Shown here: piece after piece, positions 32,239 through 44,500 of the stretch | Numbering within the stretch: the stretch's first letter is position 1 | How the letters are laid out: each line of letters begins with the position of its first letter | Assembly (NCBI RefSeq): GCF_000471905.2 | Contig: NW_006498102.1 | Location: 2,359,491 to 2,423,490, forward strand | Length of the DNA: 64,000 nt | Direction: 5' to 3' | Source: Amborella trichopoda | Taxonomy: Eukaryota; Streptophyta; Magnoliopsida; Amborellales; Amborellaceae | Notes under the pieces: model-generated | The model's database searches: none | What the model was told of the DNA's origin: nothing | The model's input: the letters and a program-made list of their open reading frames with translations, nothing else | Translations under genes and position numbers: made by a program

Positions 32239-32990
32239 TCTTATAGGTACCGGGGTCAAGGCTTGCCTGGCGTTTGCCACCCTTATTTTTAAATTTTGGG
32301 CTCTAGAATCATATGATTATGTTGTAAAAAGGTAAAGCTTGTTAAATTTTCCAATACTTACATCTCACCATCTAAAACTTTTAGGACCTTATTTCTCTAG
32401 GCACAAACAAAGTGCAATTTGAAAAAAAAAAATTTAAATTGATTCAAGGCTAAAGAGGGTGTAAGGCAATTTTAGGCCCTAAAAAATAGTCATAAATTGG
32501 CTTTGACCAATGGAGTGGATGGACAGCATGCCCAACAGAAGCATAAAAGCTTTTGACTATTTTCCATGCATGTGGGACCACAGGGAGGGTACATCTTTTC
32601 ACCCCAAGCACCTGTGTCATTACACAAGTGGAGAGAGAGAGAGAGATGATTGCCTTTCAAACCAAATGTTTGGGTGGGGGGAACATTGTCATTCGTTTTG
32701 ATAAGTTGGACGTTGTATGGAAATAGCAGTTTACATTTAAAGACAGAGAAATGATGAAGGCAATGGGGGGTATGTCTATTATCTTTTGACACTGCAAAAG
32801 CATGAAATAACAATACTGGAATTAGGGGAGCAGAAATAGAAAAAAAAGAAAGAGAAACCTAACTAAATAATCGGTAACATTATTTGTCTAAACATAAAAA
32901 AAAAGAAACTCTATGACTAAGTAAAACACAAATACCAAGGATCTACAGGTAGAAGATATGAAAGACCAAGGGATTATTTACTCTTATTTA
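31464..32990. other. Intergenic, microsatellites only
   Basis: CT-rich stretches at 31600-31750, T runs at 31890-31910 and 32190-32240, and GA runs at 31919-31935 and 32631-32646. The 107-codon reverse frame at 32490-32813 overlaps a GA repeat and resembles nothing I know. Confidence 0.45.
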
Positions 32991-32999
32991 CACCATTTG

Positions 33000-34620
33000 A
33001 TAATATTTAGATAGTCTCATTCGATGAGAATAATGCCTTGAATATCTATGCTAATAGTGATTTGCAGACCCTGAAGAAGAGAAATCATCTCAACCTGGTT
33101 GGCCATGGTAGAACCACATAGCCCAACATAAGAGAAGATAGTGCTACCTCATGATCTCTAAGAAGACCACCTACTCCAGTTTGGCCAACATTTCCCAAAA
33201 AAGTTCTATAAAAATTAATTTATAAGCACCTTCAAGATGAGGGGTCCAAGTGAAAGACGGGTGGTAATTTGGAACATATTTGTTCTTGAAATTCTTCTTC
33301 CATCAACAGTAATAGAGAACCAGTCCCATAAGGCCTGTAAAATTTTATCTTAGTCTGTAAAATTTTTATCTTTAATGTCAGCAAGATCCAAAGACCTCCA
33401 TGCGTATATTCTACTCTAGCCACATCTGTCATAAATAGAATTTATGAATATATTCGAAATAATAGTTCCTATTTTAGGTAAAGATGCTGAGATGATAAAT
33501 AGAACTTCTGAAGATATTCGAAATAATAGTTCCCATTTTCGGTAAAGATGGGAAGCTGAGATGATTAATAATTTAAATGAGATCTATTAGAATGATAAGA
33601 GTGATACCCAAAAGACTGAAAGCCCACTTCCAAATATCATATGCAAATGAGCAATGTAATAAAAGATGGCAACAATTATCTTCATCGTTCTTGAACATGA
33701 CACCCATATCCACATGACAGACAGATTTTAATAGAAAATAACCTGTCACTTTCACTTTCCCATATAACCTCATATTTACCTGTAGGCGAGATATAAACAT
33801 CCTGAATGATAGATAATAGATTTTGAAATTGTGAAATGACTTTGCATTATGTTATAGCTATATTCAACATTTTATATGGAGGCCCCCGAAAGTGAGCTAG
33901 AAAATAAATCTAAAATTTTTGCTGTCGGAGAGTTTACTCTCTTAAAAAGATCTAGAAAGAGAAGGTATAGGGGCTAATCCTCGTGCCACTTATTAAACTA
34001 GAATAAAATCTCATTATCATTACCAATGAACCAGCAAGAATTACCGAGCACCACATTTTTGTAACTATAAATTCAAATGAGTGAAATGTTCAAACCGTAC
34101 TTTGCCGCTAGACATTTTTCCATAGTTGACTAGGGTCTTGAATGATTATCCACCACCACTTGTCCATAGCTAACTAGAGCCTTGAATGATTCTCCACCAC
34201 CACTTAGAGAGAAGAGCCCAATCCGTATATTTAAGCTTGCAAATTCCCAAAGCACCCATTTTCATTGGAGTGCAAATTATATCCCATATTACCAAATGAA
34301 ATTTTTTATGGTCATTATCGAAAGAAGCCCATATGAAGTTACACATAAACCTTCCAACATCGCTTGCATTTGTTGAATGGACATGAGATAAAGTGGTAGA
34401 TTTGCATAGGTGGATCTAACAAAGGTAATACGGCTTCTTAAAGAAGGTTCAGCTTTACTAGATACCGTTGGATTAGAGGGTCCCACACAGACTTAAAAAG
34501 CCTCGAATTTGAGACATAAACCCCCAAATGGGAGGCATGCATATCGATCAAGGTGTTTGGGAATGGGGAGCATGGTGTGTAATGACTTATGAGCATCGAA
34601 GGAAAAATCCGGCGATTTAA
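33000..34620 (-). mobile_element. L1-type LINE fragment (C-terminal part of ORF2)
   Basis: On the reverse strand, 34289-34486 encodes PSLRSRITFVRSTYANLPLY, matching the GGRLTLIKSVLSSLP-like block after the reverse transcriptase of plant L1 elements. Farther downstream, 33573-33800 has NCCHLLLHCSFAYDIWKWAF, the zf-RVT block near the end of ORF2. The frame is broken by stops and shifts and the 5' part is missing. The 3' end may be near 33000; no poly-A tail or target duplication could be fixed. Confidence 0.75.
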
Positions 34621-34639
34621 TCGACAACTGCCTTGTTAG

Positions 34640-35125
34640 ATTGAAATCGGTCACTGGTCGGTTTTGGTTTCAGCTGGTTTTGATGACTGGCCAGGTATTT
34701 TTAAAAACAATTTAAAAAAATTATATAAAATCCCAAAAAATAAGGAATTTTATTTATGATGCATTTTTTAATGTTTTCATCAATATGGCAAATATTGGAA
34801 ATTGTTTTGGCCATCAATATTTATTTTTACATTTTTCCATCTTTTTTGAAAAATTTAAAAAATACCCTTTATATTTTTTCATCTTTTTTAGAAAATTTAA
34901 AAAATACCGATGAACACAAATCTGATTCTTTAAAATCCCTTTTTTCATCAAAACTTTATTTGGATAGGCTTTGTTTATTTTTTAAATATGATTTCTATAT
35001 TTTATTAGATTTTTCTTATATTTTTTAACACTTTTGTTTTTTTTGTACTGTAAGAGATTCACCCACTTATAAAAGTTGAACCGAAGGGTTTACCGATTAG
35101 ACCGGGTGAGCTGCTTTTAGCCCAT
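34640..35125. repeat. Fragment of the hAT-like repeat family
   Basis: GC-rich GGTCGGTTTTGG and GGTTTACCGATTAGACCGGG flank an AT-rich core (34786-35050) homologous to the cores of the hAT elements at 30414-31455 and 49106-49988 (GCAAATATTGGAAATTGTTT; TTTAAAATCCCTTTTTTCA). A block of about 60 bp in the core (TTTTTCATCTTTTTT.GAAAA) is duplicated. The CAGTG termini are not recognisable. Confidence 0.6.
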
Positions 35126-35757
35126 ATCGGTTAACCAATCCGTTTTAATTTTTTCTACGCTGCTTTCGAGAGAGAATTTCACGAAAATTTAGAGAGAGAA
35201 ACATTAAAGAAAAATTTAGCCGGACAACAAATGAATGGAAAAAGGAGGCATCGAGAAATCGAGAGAGAGCAAGAGAGGACATCTTGATAAATAGAGAGAG
35301 AGAGAGAGGTGCGAAGCAGCCCATTGAGTGAAATGCTGAGGAGTGTACAAAAATGATTGCATTTAAAGAGACCGATCCACCATCCATCCTCATGTTTGGG
35401 AACCGGGAACATCGTAATTGATGAGTTAGGGAGAAAATGTAGAGAGAGAGAGAGAATTTGGAAAGAACGCGTGGCTGATCGATCGTACAGGTGTTTGGTG
35501 ATTAAAGAAGAGAGACTCCAAAAGTAAAATTCGGAGAGGAGATCGAGGTCGATGGTGCAAATGTACGGTGATTAAAGGAGAGGGAAAAATTTAGAGAGAG
35601 AGGGACAGGTGATAAGAACAGAATCAAGGAGAGTGAGAGAGGGGAAAACCAATAGGGGTCGCAATAGCCTTGGCCCCTATGCCTATGGGGGCTAGCCCTG
35701 TCACTGTTAAGGTCGGATCGTACTTCAATATCAACACATTATCACAGTTTTTTTTTT
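35126..35757. other. GA-rich intergenic sequence, no gene
   Basis: Scattered AGAGAGAG runs (35168, 35297, 35443, 35598) with GGTGATTAAAG.AGAG repeated at about 35499 and 35568. The frames here come from the GA repeats. Confidence 0.45.
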
Positions 35758-36558
35758 GAGAAAATTATGTGAACATCTGCCATACTTTTTGTTATTACGA
35801 AAATATCTAAAGTCCTTTTCTTATTATAGAGATGTTTGATTTTTAACTTCATAACAGTTTGTTTTTTTAAAAAAAACAAAAATTGTAACCGTTTATTTTC
35901 AATTTTTTAAAAACCAAAATTTTTTAAACTTTAGTTTTTGAAATATTTTAAATTTCGATTGTCATGCATGCTTTTATTCTTTCACATCAAGAGTTTAATA
36001 AAAAAATGAATATTTTTTATTTTATTAAAATGTTAAAAAAAAAACTTCATTATGAAATGAGCGTGGTTTTTCAGTTATCATGCATGCTTATGCACTTTCA
36101 CATCAAGGATTCAAGTTCCTCTATACGCAATCTAATTGTTTTAATAAAAAAATGGATGTTTTTATTTTATTAATAAGCCAAAAAAAAAAAACCCCACTAT
36201 AGAATGAGTAGGTCTTGAAGAAAATCATACTCTTTTACTAATATACTATTTAAGTAATAGTGATAAAAATGGGTATTTTATTACATATACTTTATTTATT
36301 ATTATTATTAACATGTCATATTGCAAGCAATAAAATTCGGTTTTTGAAAAATCGAAATGTTTTAAATTAAAAATTTCGGTTTTTAAAAAATTGAAAATTA
36401 AAAAAAAAGTCGATTTTTCAAAAACAAAAAATTGATTGTTTTATCTTTTTTTAAAAAAGTGTTACGAAGTTGAAAAATCATACATCTGGTTAATAACAAA
36501 TTTTTTTAGGTATTTTTGTAATATCGGGAAATATAACGAATATTTACATAATTGTCTC
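35758..36558. mobile_element. Long-TIR non-autonomous element (Mutator-like)
   Basis: The left arm (35758-35860) and the complement of the right arm (36455-36558) align over about 105 bp: GAGAAAATTATGTGAACAT against GAGACAATTATGTAAATAT, then GTTATTAC, GATGT.TGATTTTTAACTTC and ATAAC. The interior carries a two-copy repeat (CATGCATGCTT...TTTCACATCAAG near 35961 and 36078) and AT-rich sequence. The flanks are T-rich and agree at 7 of 9 positions, weak support for a 9-bp duplication. There is no coding content. Confidence 0.75.
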
Positions 36559-36559
36559 T

Positions 36560-37105
36560 AATTTTTTTCCAATTACTTGGGGTTGGATACACGAATTTTG
36601 GTCCGTTATTATGTTTTATTCAATGTCATATTTTTAGTGAGGCCATCATGTTTTTTCGAACTACGTTCAACGACGTCTTTCTTGACCTACTCTGTGCCTT
36701 TTTCAATCTTTCCACTTGAACTAACTTGCACCTCTTAACTTGGTCGGTGCCACACATGGCTAGCCTACCTAAATCTACTATCTTTCATCTTATCGTTTAT
36801 TGATGTCACACCTAAATTCTCTCGAATGGATTCAATTCAAATTCTATCTCTCATTGTCATGCCATTTATCTATCTTAACATCCTCATATCTACTACGTTC
36901 ATTTTAAAGGTATATAGTTTTTATCTGCCCAACATTCTATCTAATAAAAGTAAAGTTGGTCGCATGTTGTCATATACAACTTGTTGTTCAGCTTCAATGA
37001 TATGTGGTAGTCACATAAGGTTTCAATTGTACATCTCCATTTTGTCTATCGAGCTTCAATTCTATACACGACATCTTCTTCAATCTCTTTACGTTCTTAG
37101 ATTAT
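36560..37105 (-). mobile_element. RTE-type LINE fragment, 3' part
   Basis: On the reverse strand the sequence parallels the RTE fragment at 42370-43494: TTTCAATATCTTGGATGG, ATAGAATTTGAATTGAATCC, GAGAATTTAGGTGTGACATC and CGATAAGATGAAAGA, ending near CGTGTATCCAACCCCAAGTA. The equivalent peptides include a FQYLGWII block and ENLGV. It is broken by many stops and shifts. It abuts the TIR element at 35758-36558 and lies just upstream of the GIF1 promoter. Confidence 0.75.
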
Positions 37106-37664
37106 CCATCCAAGATATTGAAAATACAAAAAAACCGGTGCTTTTTTTGTGCTAAATTGGGCTCTAGCCAGGCCCTCAATTACCGTTGTAGCTCATGCCC
37201 TATATTTTATTTTTATTTTGCAGCGGCCCGGCCCATTGCCTGCCCTAAAATTAAGACGTTAGGGATAAGAGGCACATTAATGAGGGGTAGATAAAATTAG
37301 AGAGAAGGGCGGGAGAGTGGCAAATTTAGAAAACTTAAGGCGAAGAAAATGTGCGCCATTAATTTGCCGTAATAATAAGGGGGAGTGTAGAGAGAGAAAC
37401 GTAAGGGCTCCGACCCCCGACCAACAGACATATCACGAATCTTGTGAGAGAAAATACAGGTCGTAGGTTTTCCCCCTAGAGGCCTCGCCTCTTCACGTGA
37501 CGCTCTCTCTCTCTCTCTAGAATCACTCTTTCTCTCTCTACAACCGCTCTCTATCCTTCATTGTTTCTCTCTCTTACGGCCTGCAAGCCTTCCCTTTACT
37601 GAGCTTCTCTCTGACTGAGACTGTAGAGAGAGAGAGCGGGTCTCTCCGAGGTAAGAGTAACAAA
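37106..37664 (+). promoter_or_regulatory. GIF1 promoter and 5' untranslated region
   Basis: A TATA-less region with strong pyrimidine patches at 37501-37520, 37527-37540 and 37562-37574, typical of broadly expressed plant genes. Transcription probably starts around 37480-37560. A GA tract (37625-37636) and TCTCTCCGAGGTAAGAGTAA sit just before the start codon at 37665. It begins about where the RTE LINE fragment ends, so the intact proximal promoter may be under 600 bp. Confidence 0.45.
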
Positions 37665-37739
37665 ATGCAGCAACATCTCATGCAGATGCAGCCTATGATG
37701 GCCGCATACAACAACATCACTACCGATCACATTCAGAAG
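37665..37739 (+). CDS. GIF1: GIF1 coding exon 1
   Basis: Twenty-five codons, from ATGCAGCAACATCTCATG to ATTCAGAAG, ending at the donor AAG/GTACTC in phase 0. It encodes the start of the SNH domain. The exon 1 boundary falls at the same codon as in Arabidopsis GIF1 (HIQ-Q/K). Confidence 0.92.
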
Positions 37740-40700
37740 GTACTCTTACTAAGCCCTGTTACTCCTCTCTCTCTCTCTCTCTATGTTTCAGTGTTGTGTT
37801 TTTGTGCCCTTTTTTTTTGAGTTTTTGTACTTTGAACTTTTTTAGCCGCTGTTTCTCTGGTCTCTCTCTCTAAGTTTCAGAGTTGTGGTTTTTGCCCTTT
37901 GGTTTGAACTTTCAGGTTTTCTTTGTATTTTTCTGGGATAATGTTTTGTATGTGTAGTGTGATTCTTGTATGCCCTAGTTTTCTGGTTACTTGGGTTTTG
38001 ATGGATTGTTGAATTGATCTGTTGGTCTTTTTCTCTGTTGTCTGTTGAAATGTTTCTGGTTTCTTCTAGACAGAGACGTCATTCTTTGGGTTTTTCTTGT
38101 GATTTAAGCTTGTGAAATTCGTTTTTGCAAGTACTCAGAGGAAATAGAGACCTCTTGAATGTTCCAGGGAAGACAATGGTGTTTTCTAAGTAAAAGAAGG
38201 AAAAATAAATCGAAAGTGGAAAATTGAAGAAAATCTTTTCTGTACTGGAGAATTGCCTCTTTAGCCTAAGGACTGATAGTCTCAGAGGTTGGTTTTTCCT
38301 TTCTTTGTTGTTTTGGGTAGGTCAGGTTATGGAGGCCTTAACTAGGAATCTTTGGCATAAACTAAGTGAATTTAATTGTTAGAAATGTAGGATAATGACT
38401 TGTTGACTTCCATTTTCATAATAAAGGGTTTCTGGTTTTCAGTACATGCAGGGCCCCAACTATGTAGTGCTATAACTACTTAGCGAATCATTTTTTTTTG
38501 GTGATTGTTTATCTTAGAGTTGCTTGCTTGTGTTTTTGGTTAAAGATTGCGGTGCTCTATGAGCTTATGGTTTTTTGGAATGTGCATATGGTTGATGTAT
38601 CCGGGGTTTTGTTCTTCTCTCCTTGTCCCGTATGATCTGGAGATCGCTTAAAGCACAGGTCAAGGAGATTTTCATCTGTATGGAAGTGCCGTTGACCTTT
38701 GCTTATGTGAGTGCAAGGATTAAACTGAGTCATGTGTCCTTGTCTTTTCTTTTGTTTGAAGCATTCATGACTGCTGATTTAGTTCACTAACTCTGTTCTG
38801 ATTTTTGAATATGTGATTCTTTTGCCCATGTTGGGTATGTTAATACGACATTCGGGCTATTTGAGGAATAATGTATTGATGATTTTGGGGTTTTCCTTGA
38901 AAAAAAAGTTTCATCAATTATGCTTTCCCTTGTCCTTGGCATTTTGGATCCTGTGGATGTCTAGACTTAAGACGGCTTTCAATGGGATCTCAATTTCCTG
39001 CTTTCCTTTTATAAGCACTAAATTGAAAGGATTCCACTCATTAAAATGGCTTGTTGAGGGTCAGTCACTTGCATTACACTTTTTTATCTAGACAAGTTAT
39101 TTCATGATATCACTTATATTTCAGACTTTTTATAGGTAGTGGGTTTGATTGTTTCCATGAGTAGTCAATGATTTTTGTCTTTGTCTAGGCTGTGTCCCAT
39201 TCCAGTTTGTGTTTCATGTCCTTTCACTTCTAGGATAAAAAATGGATCCGCTTTGAATAAATTGATTTTTTTTACTTTTCACAATATTGCTAGATGGAGC
39301 TTGCAGTTTTTAAGGGAAAAAAAAAAAGGTTTCTTGGTGAAGGCTTATAAGTTGTGAACTGGCTTATAAGTTGTGAACTTTCTTTTGCTCTTACATGTTC
39401 AAAGCTTCAAAGTGGTAGTTTTGTTCAGAATGCCAAAAAATCATCCTATTCAAATAACTGAATTTAGATACATCTGAATTGTGTTTAAACTCCCATGCCA
39501 TTATCATCTATATTTTTTTATCTCCTTAGGAACCTATCCACTGTTAATTGATAAATAATATTTTCAGAGGAAGTTCCCTAATTTGAGAGCTATTTTCTTT
39601 TTCCACTGGATTTTCTCAGATTATAACTTTTTTTTCTTTTTTGGTCCATGACTGCATGGGCTTGCAAGGATCATGTTACTCCTTATTGTGGCTGTTTTAT
39701 ATAAAACTGTATCTCTAGTTTACTTTCAGTTCTTGGAATAATGATTACCAGATTTGTCCAAAACTTATGTGCTGTATGGCGATAGAACATTCTATCTTTT
39801 TTATTTGCTGAGACTGAAAAAAGATATTTGGAAGTCTTCTATTCATGAGGTTTCACTATTGGTTTCCTCTTAAAGTTATGTCTCCCTCAGGATATATTTA
39901 TCAGTGCATTCATTGTGTTTAATCAGCAAATTCAACATCTTTGTTGAATCATATAATTACATGCAAGGATATTGTTGTTTTGGTTTTGTTTTGTGCGTGT
40001 GCATGTGCGTGTGCGTGTACGTGTGCGTGTGCATGTGCATGAATGTGTGTGTGTGTGTGTGCGCATGTTTGTTTGTTTGTTTGTTTGAATCCTCTATTGG
40101 TTGTTGTCTTATGATCTCCATTTGGTTTCTAGGATATAATGAGGCTTGGATCGATGTCCATGAATCACTCTATTCCCCTCCTGTGTCATTTAGGTTGACA
40201 GACTATTCTCTTTTCCTTATCTATTGAAGACTAAGGGGTATCAAAATATGCTCATTTATGTTAAAAAAATTGTTTGAGTGATGAAAATGTTCCAATAGGA
40301 ACAACCACATATATTTGTATGCATGAGAGAACAACTAAACTACCTTGAGAAGAACTACATGTAAAAATAAACAAAATAATGAAAAAGGAGCTAAGATTCT
40401 TTAAAGCATATATGATACTCTGTTGTCCCACTCTAATTCAATATCACTGTCCAATAATTAAATAAGATTGAGGGATAACACTAAAAACAATGTCGTCTTA
40501 GGAATTTGGCCTACAAAAAATATGATTCCAAGTTATTTTGGCAATGAGGTTACTCATAATTTGTGATGATTTGCATTTGCATCAACTTTTCTCTGTCTAT
40601 TCCTCACATGTTGGGTGGAATCATTTGTCAGATTATTCATGCATATGCTTATGAGGTTAGACATGATCTGCCTACCTGCTCCATTTGCCTTGCTCCATCC

Positions 40701-41504
40701 TCCCTTTATTATGTTCTTGGGGTGGTAGTTTTAAATCTGCACTTGTAGGGGTAGTTTTGCAGTTTTGTGGTGACTAGAGTCATATAAGGGACATGTTTGC
40801 ATCTAGAGTTTATGAATTGTGAAACTCTACCCAGATCTAAGACATGTGCTGCAAATTTTGGATGTGCGATGCAAGCTATGACTCTTGGATACTTGTTCGG
40901 CGTAGTATGACCCCGATACTGATCAAATATTCTCTTTCTCTCCCTCTCTTTTTTTTTGTGTACATGCTTGGATACTTTTTCGAAATATTTTTACTAGGTT
41001 TAACCTCTGCGGCTCCCAATGAATGAAAATTTGGCTGCCTTGCCGCCTTGGCGGCCATTTTTCCAAACCTCCTAGGCGTGGACTAGGCGGTATGTTCTAG
41101 GCGGGCCCATCTAGGTGCCCGCCTAGGCAGCGTAAAAGGCGGGCACCTAGGTGCCACCTTGACCCTTGGCGAAAAATGGCACTCGGCCATTGGATAAAAA
41201 CATTATTTTATCCCTAAATAGGGGGAAAAGAGTTTTGGGGCTCATTCTTGCCACCAAAAACATGTTTAGTGAAGTTTAGAGTGAGAAACATTGAAAAAAA
41301 AATAAGATTTAAAGATTTATAGAGAGATCGACATTGAAATTTTTTTCAACCTCCTCGAATGGTCATGAAATTAAAGTATATTCATCCCCAATCTTTTTGA
41401 TGCTTGGTTGTAAAATAGGAGATTTGGGTACAAAAATATTTTGGTTTGGCCCGATATCGATTCCACTTCAAGAAAGTTGGTATATTTCAATAGTTTTTAT
41501 TAGG

Positions 41505-41541
<37 letters not shown>

Positions 41542-44500
41542 ATATCTCATAATGTTATCCTTTGTTATCTGTATTTTTTTGTGAACAATAGTATGTATAA
41601 AACTTACTTATTAAATAAAAAATAGTCAATTCTATAAACAATAAAGTGGGGGGAGGTGTGGGGGGTTCATCAAACCGCAAGGATCTGCCCCTTCCCCAAT
41701 GCAGGTCGCCTTTGTGTCTGAGCGCCAGCCTAGGCAGCCGCCTTAACACCTAGGCAGCCCCCTTAACGCCTAGGCAGCCAAGACCCTTGACCGCCCGCCT
41801 ATGCGGCCCAGACCCCTGACTGCTTAAGCAGCTGCATCCGTGTTTTTGAACCTTGGCGGCTCCAATACCTCACATAAGGCTCAAACCTGGCCAGTTCCTG
41901 CCCTGGTAGGCCAATACTCTTCTACTCTCATGATACTTCATCATTATCCGAGCCTTATCCCAATGGTTTGGGGTCGGCTACACAAATCATATTCCGCTAT
42001 TTTCCTTTATCAATGATCATACCCTCAGTTAGACTACAAATCACCATATCTTTTCTCATTACTTCCATCCATGTCCTTTTGAGCTTCCTTTTGCCTTTTT
42101 AGAGCCTTATAAATGTAACATGATATAAACTATAAAAAATGTTATTGTGAATAAAATATAAATTACGTTATAATAGGGCATATATTTTATCAACATGTTT
42201 ATACATTACATACACATACACATATATAGGAAACCATGTGTCGTGGCAGTTCTATGACTCCAAATTTGCACAAGCACTTTCTTTATCCAAACAATCAAAC
42301 ACGAAAAGAAACATTGAATTTGCACCTCAGATAAGGTCAAAATAAATTCCTCTCTGACAATGAATCCAAACCGTTCATTTAGTGGATATCAACAATTGAG
42401 GCTATTTTCCTACTTAGGCAACTGATTGAGAAGTTTAGGGCAAAGGAAAAAGATTTCCACATGGTCTTTATTGATCTAGAGAAAGCTTATGATACAGTAC
42501 CTCGAGAATTTGATTTGGAGAGTGTTGGAAAAGAAAGGAGTCTCCAGACATTACATCGACTTGGTGAGACATGTACGATGGAACGCTAGCTAGTGTACGG
42601 ACAACTTGTGGACAGACGAGTGGGTTTTTAGTGACAATAAGTTCACATTAGGGGTTAGCATTGAGCCTATGCCTCTCTATTTTAGTTATGGATGACTTAA
42701 CTAGGCACCTACAAGATGAGGTATCGTGGTGCATGTTGTTCGCAGATGACATAGTTTTGATGGATAAGACCCGAAACAACGTTAACACAAAATTAGAGCT
42801 TTGGAGGGATGCTCTAGAAACTAAAGGTTTTAAAATTAGTCGGACTAAGACAAAATATATGGAATGCAAGTTTAATAATAATAGGAGTAGAGATGAGAAA
42901 GTTGTCATGATTGACGACTAGGAAATACCAAAAAGAGTGCATTTGCAATATCTTGGATAAATAATCTAGGAAAAGGGCGAGCTTGAGGAAGATGTCATAC
43001 ATAGAATTAGAGCTAAGTGAGCGAAATGGGATGTGCAACTAGAATTTTATTTGGTCGCCGCATACCAATGAAGCTGAAGGGCACTTTCTATTAGACAACT
43101 GTAAGACCAGCTTTGCTATAGGGCGGAATGTTGAGCGGTCAAAAAACAATATACCCATAGAATGAGAGTAGTGGAGATGAGGATGTTGAGATGGATGAGT
43201 GGTAAGACAAGAAGGGATAGAATTTGAAATGAATACATTAGGGAAAATTTAGGTGTTGCACCAATAGGCGATAAGATGAGAGACAATAGACTTAGGAGGT
43301 GCGAGTTAGTTCAAGTAGAAGGCTCAAAAAGGGCAAAGGGTAGGCTCAAAAGGACATTGTTGGAAGTAATGAGAAAAGACATGGGGACTTATGGTTTTAC
43401 TAAGGGTATGACCCTTAATAGAGCAAAATGGCAGACAAGGGTTCGTGTAGCCGATTCTAATTAGTTGCGAAAAGGCTTTGACTGTGATGATGATATTTTG
43501 GGATAAAAAATTCCCTGCGAGTCCTAGATTTAATTACCCCATCAAATGGACGGCCTATATTCATTTGATCAGAAATTTTTTTTGTATGTTGCGTTTTTCA
43601 AAATCTGGTTTTTTGAGTTTGTTCATCAAAATGAAAAGTGTGTATGTTTAAAAATTGGGATCCAACAAATGCTCCCAACATGATTTTTGAAGGTGCATTT
43701 TATTTTATTATTATAAAACCTTTGCATGAAATCATACCCCCTATGTGAGCTAATTATAATAGTCACTAATTAATTTTATATATAAGTAGATATAGACATG
43801 CATGTGGTGTTTGGATTTGTATGTATTTGTCATATTGGACTTGGCAAAATATAGGTAGGTGAGTCAGATTCTTCAAATCGAGTCATACACAAATTCTCGG
43901 ATCCATGTTCTTGTAACGTAGGTTCTTTGCCATGTCATATAAAGACCTCTTGGTGCTTCCTAGTTTGTCAAGAACTAGCTATTTAAGTCGCCAGATTCTT
44001 GAAGGCATGTATACATTTGTGCTGGATCTTAACTTTTATGTTATTTATTTATTTCTTTAATACCATATCTTTTGAGCAAGAGCCGTTAACCTAGTATGTT
44101 TAACTGTCCCTTGGAAAGGTCCATTGGATATGGTCTTTTGAGTCAATCATGCCTTGGCTTAATGGTGAGGCACCCATTTTTCAGTGAGAAAGGTCCTGTG
44201 TCTGTAAAACTCTCTCGTAAACCCTGATGACCTAACCCCCAAGAAATATAAAAACTTGAACGTTCGTGACATGTTATATCAGTGAATAGTTTTCTGTTTG
44301 GTCATAAGTGAATAGTTTTCTGTTTGGTCATAATTCTTTTGGCATGGTGGGCTTTAGGAAATAATACATATAGGTAGAATGATGACAACCAAAGAAATCA
44401 ACCAATAAATAGAACAAAAATGGTCATTTAGGATTTTTAGCTGCTCATAGGATTCTTTTGGCATCTTAACTCCAAGAGTTTTCTTTTATGTTTGTCTGGA

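Noticed and set aside
32490-32813. 107-codon reverse frame
   Set aside because: Overlaps a GA repeat, has no domain, and no gene structure is visible around it.
39904-40227. Cys/Val/Met-rich frame of 107 codons
   Set aside because: It lies in GIF1 intron 1 and is mostly a translated TG/GTTT microsatellite.
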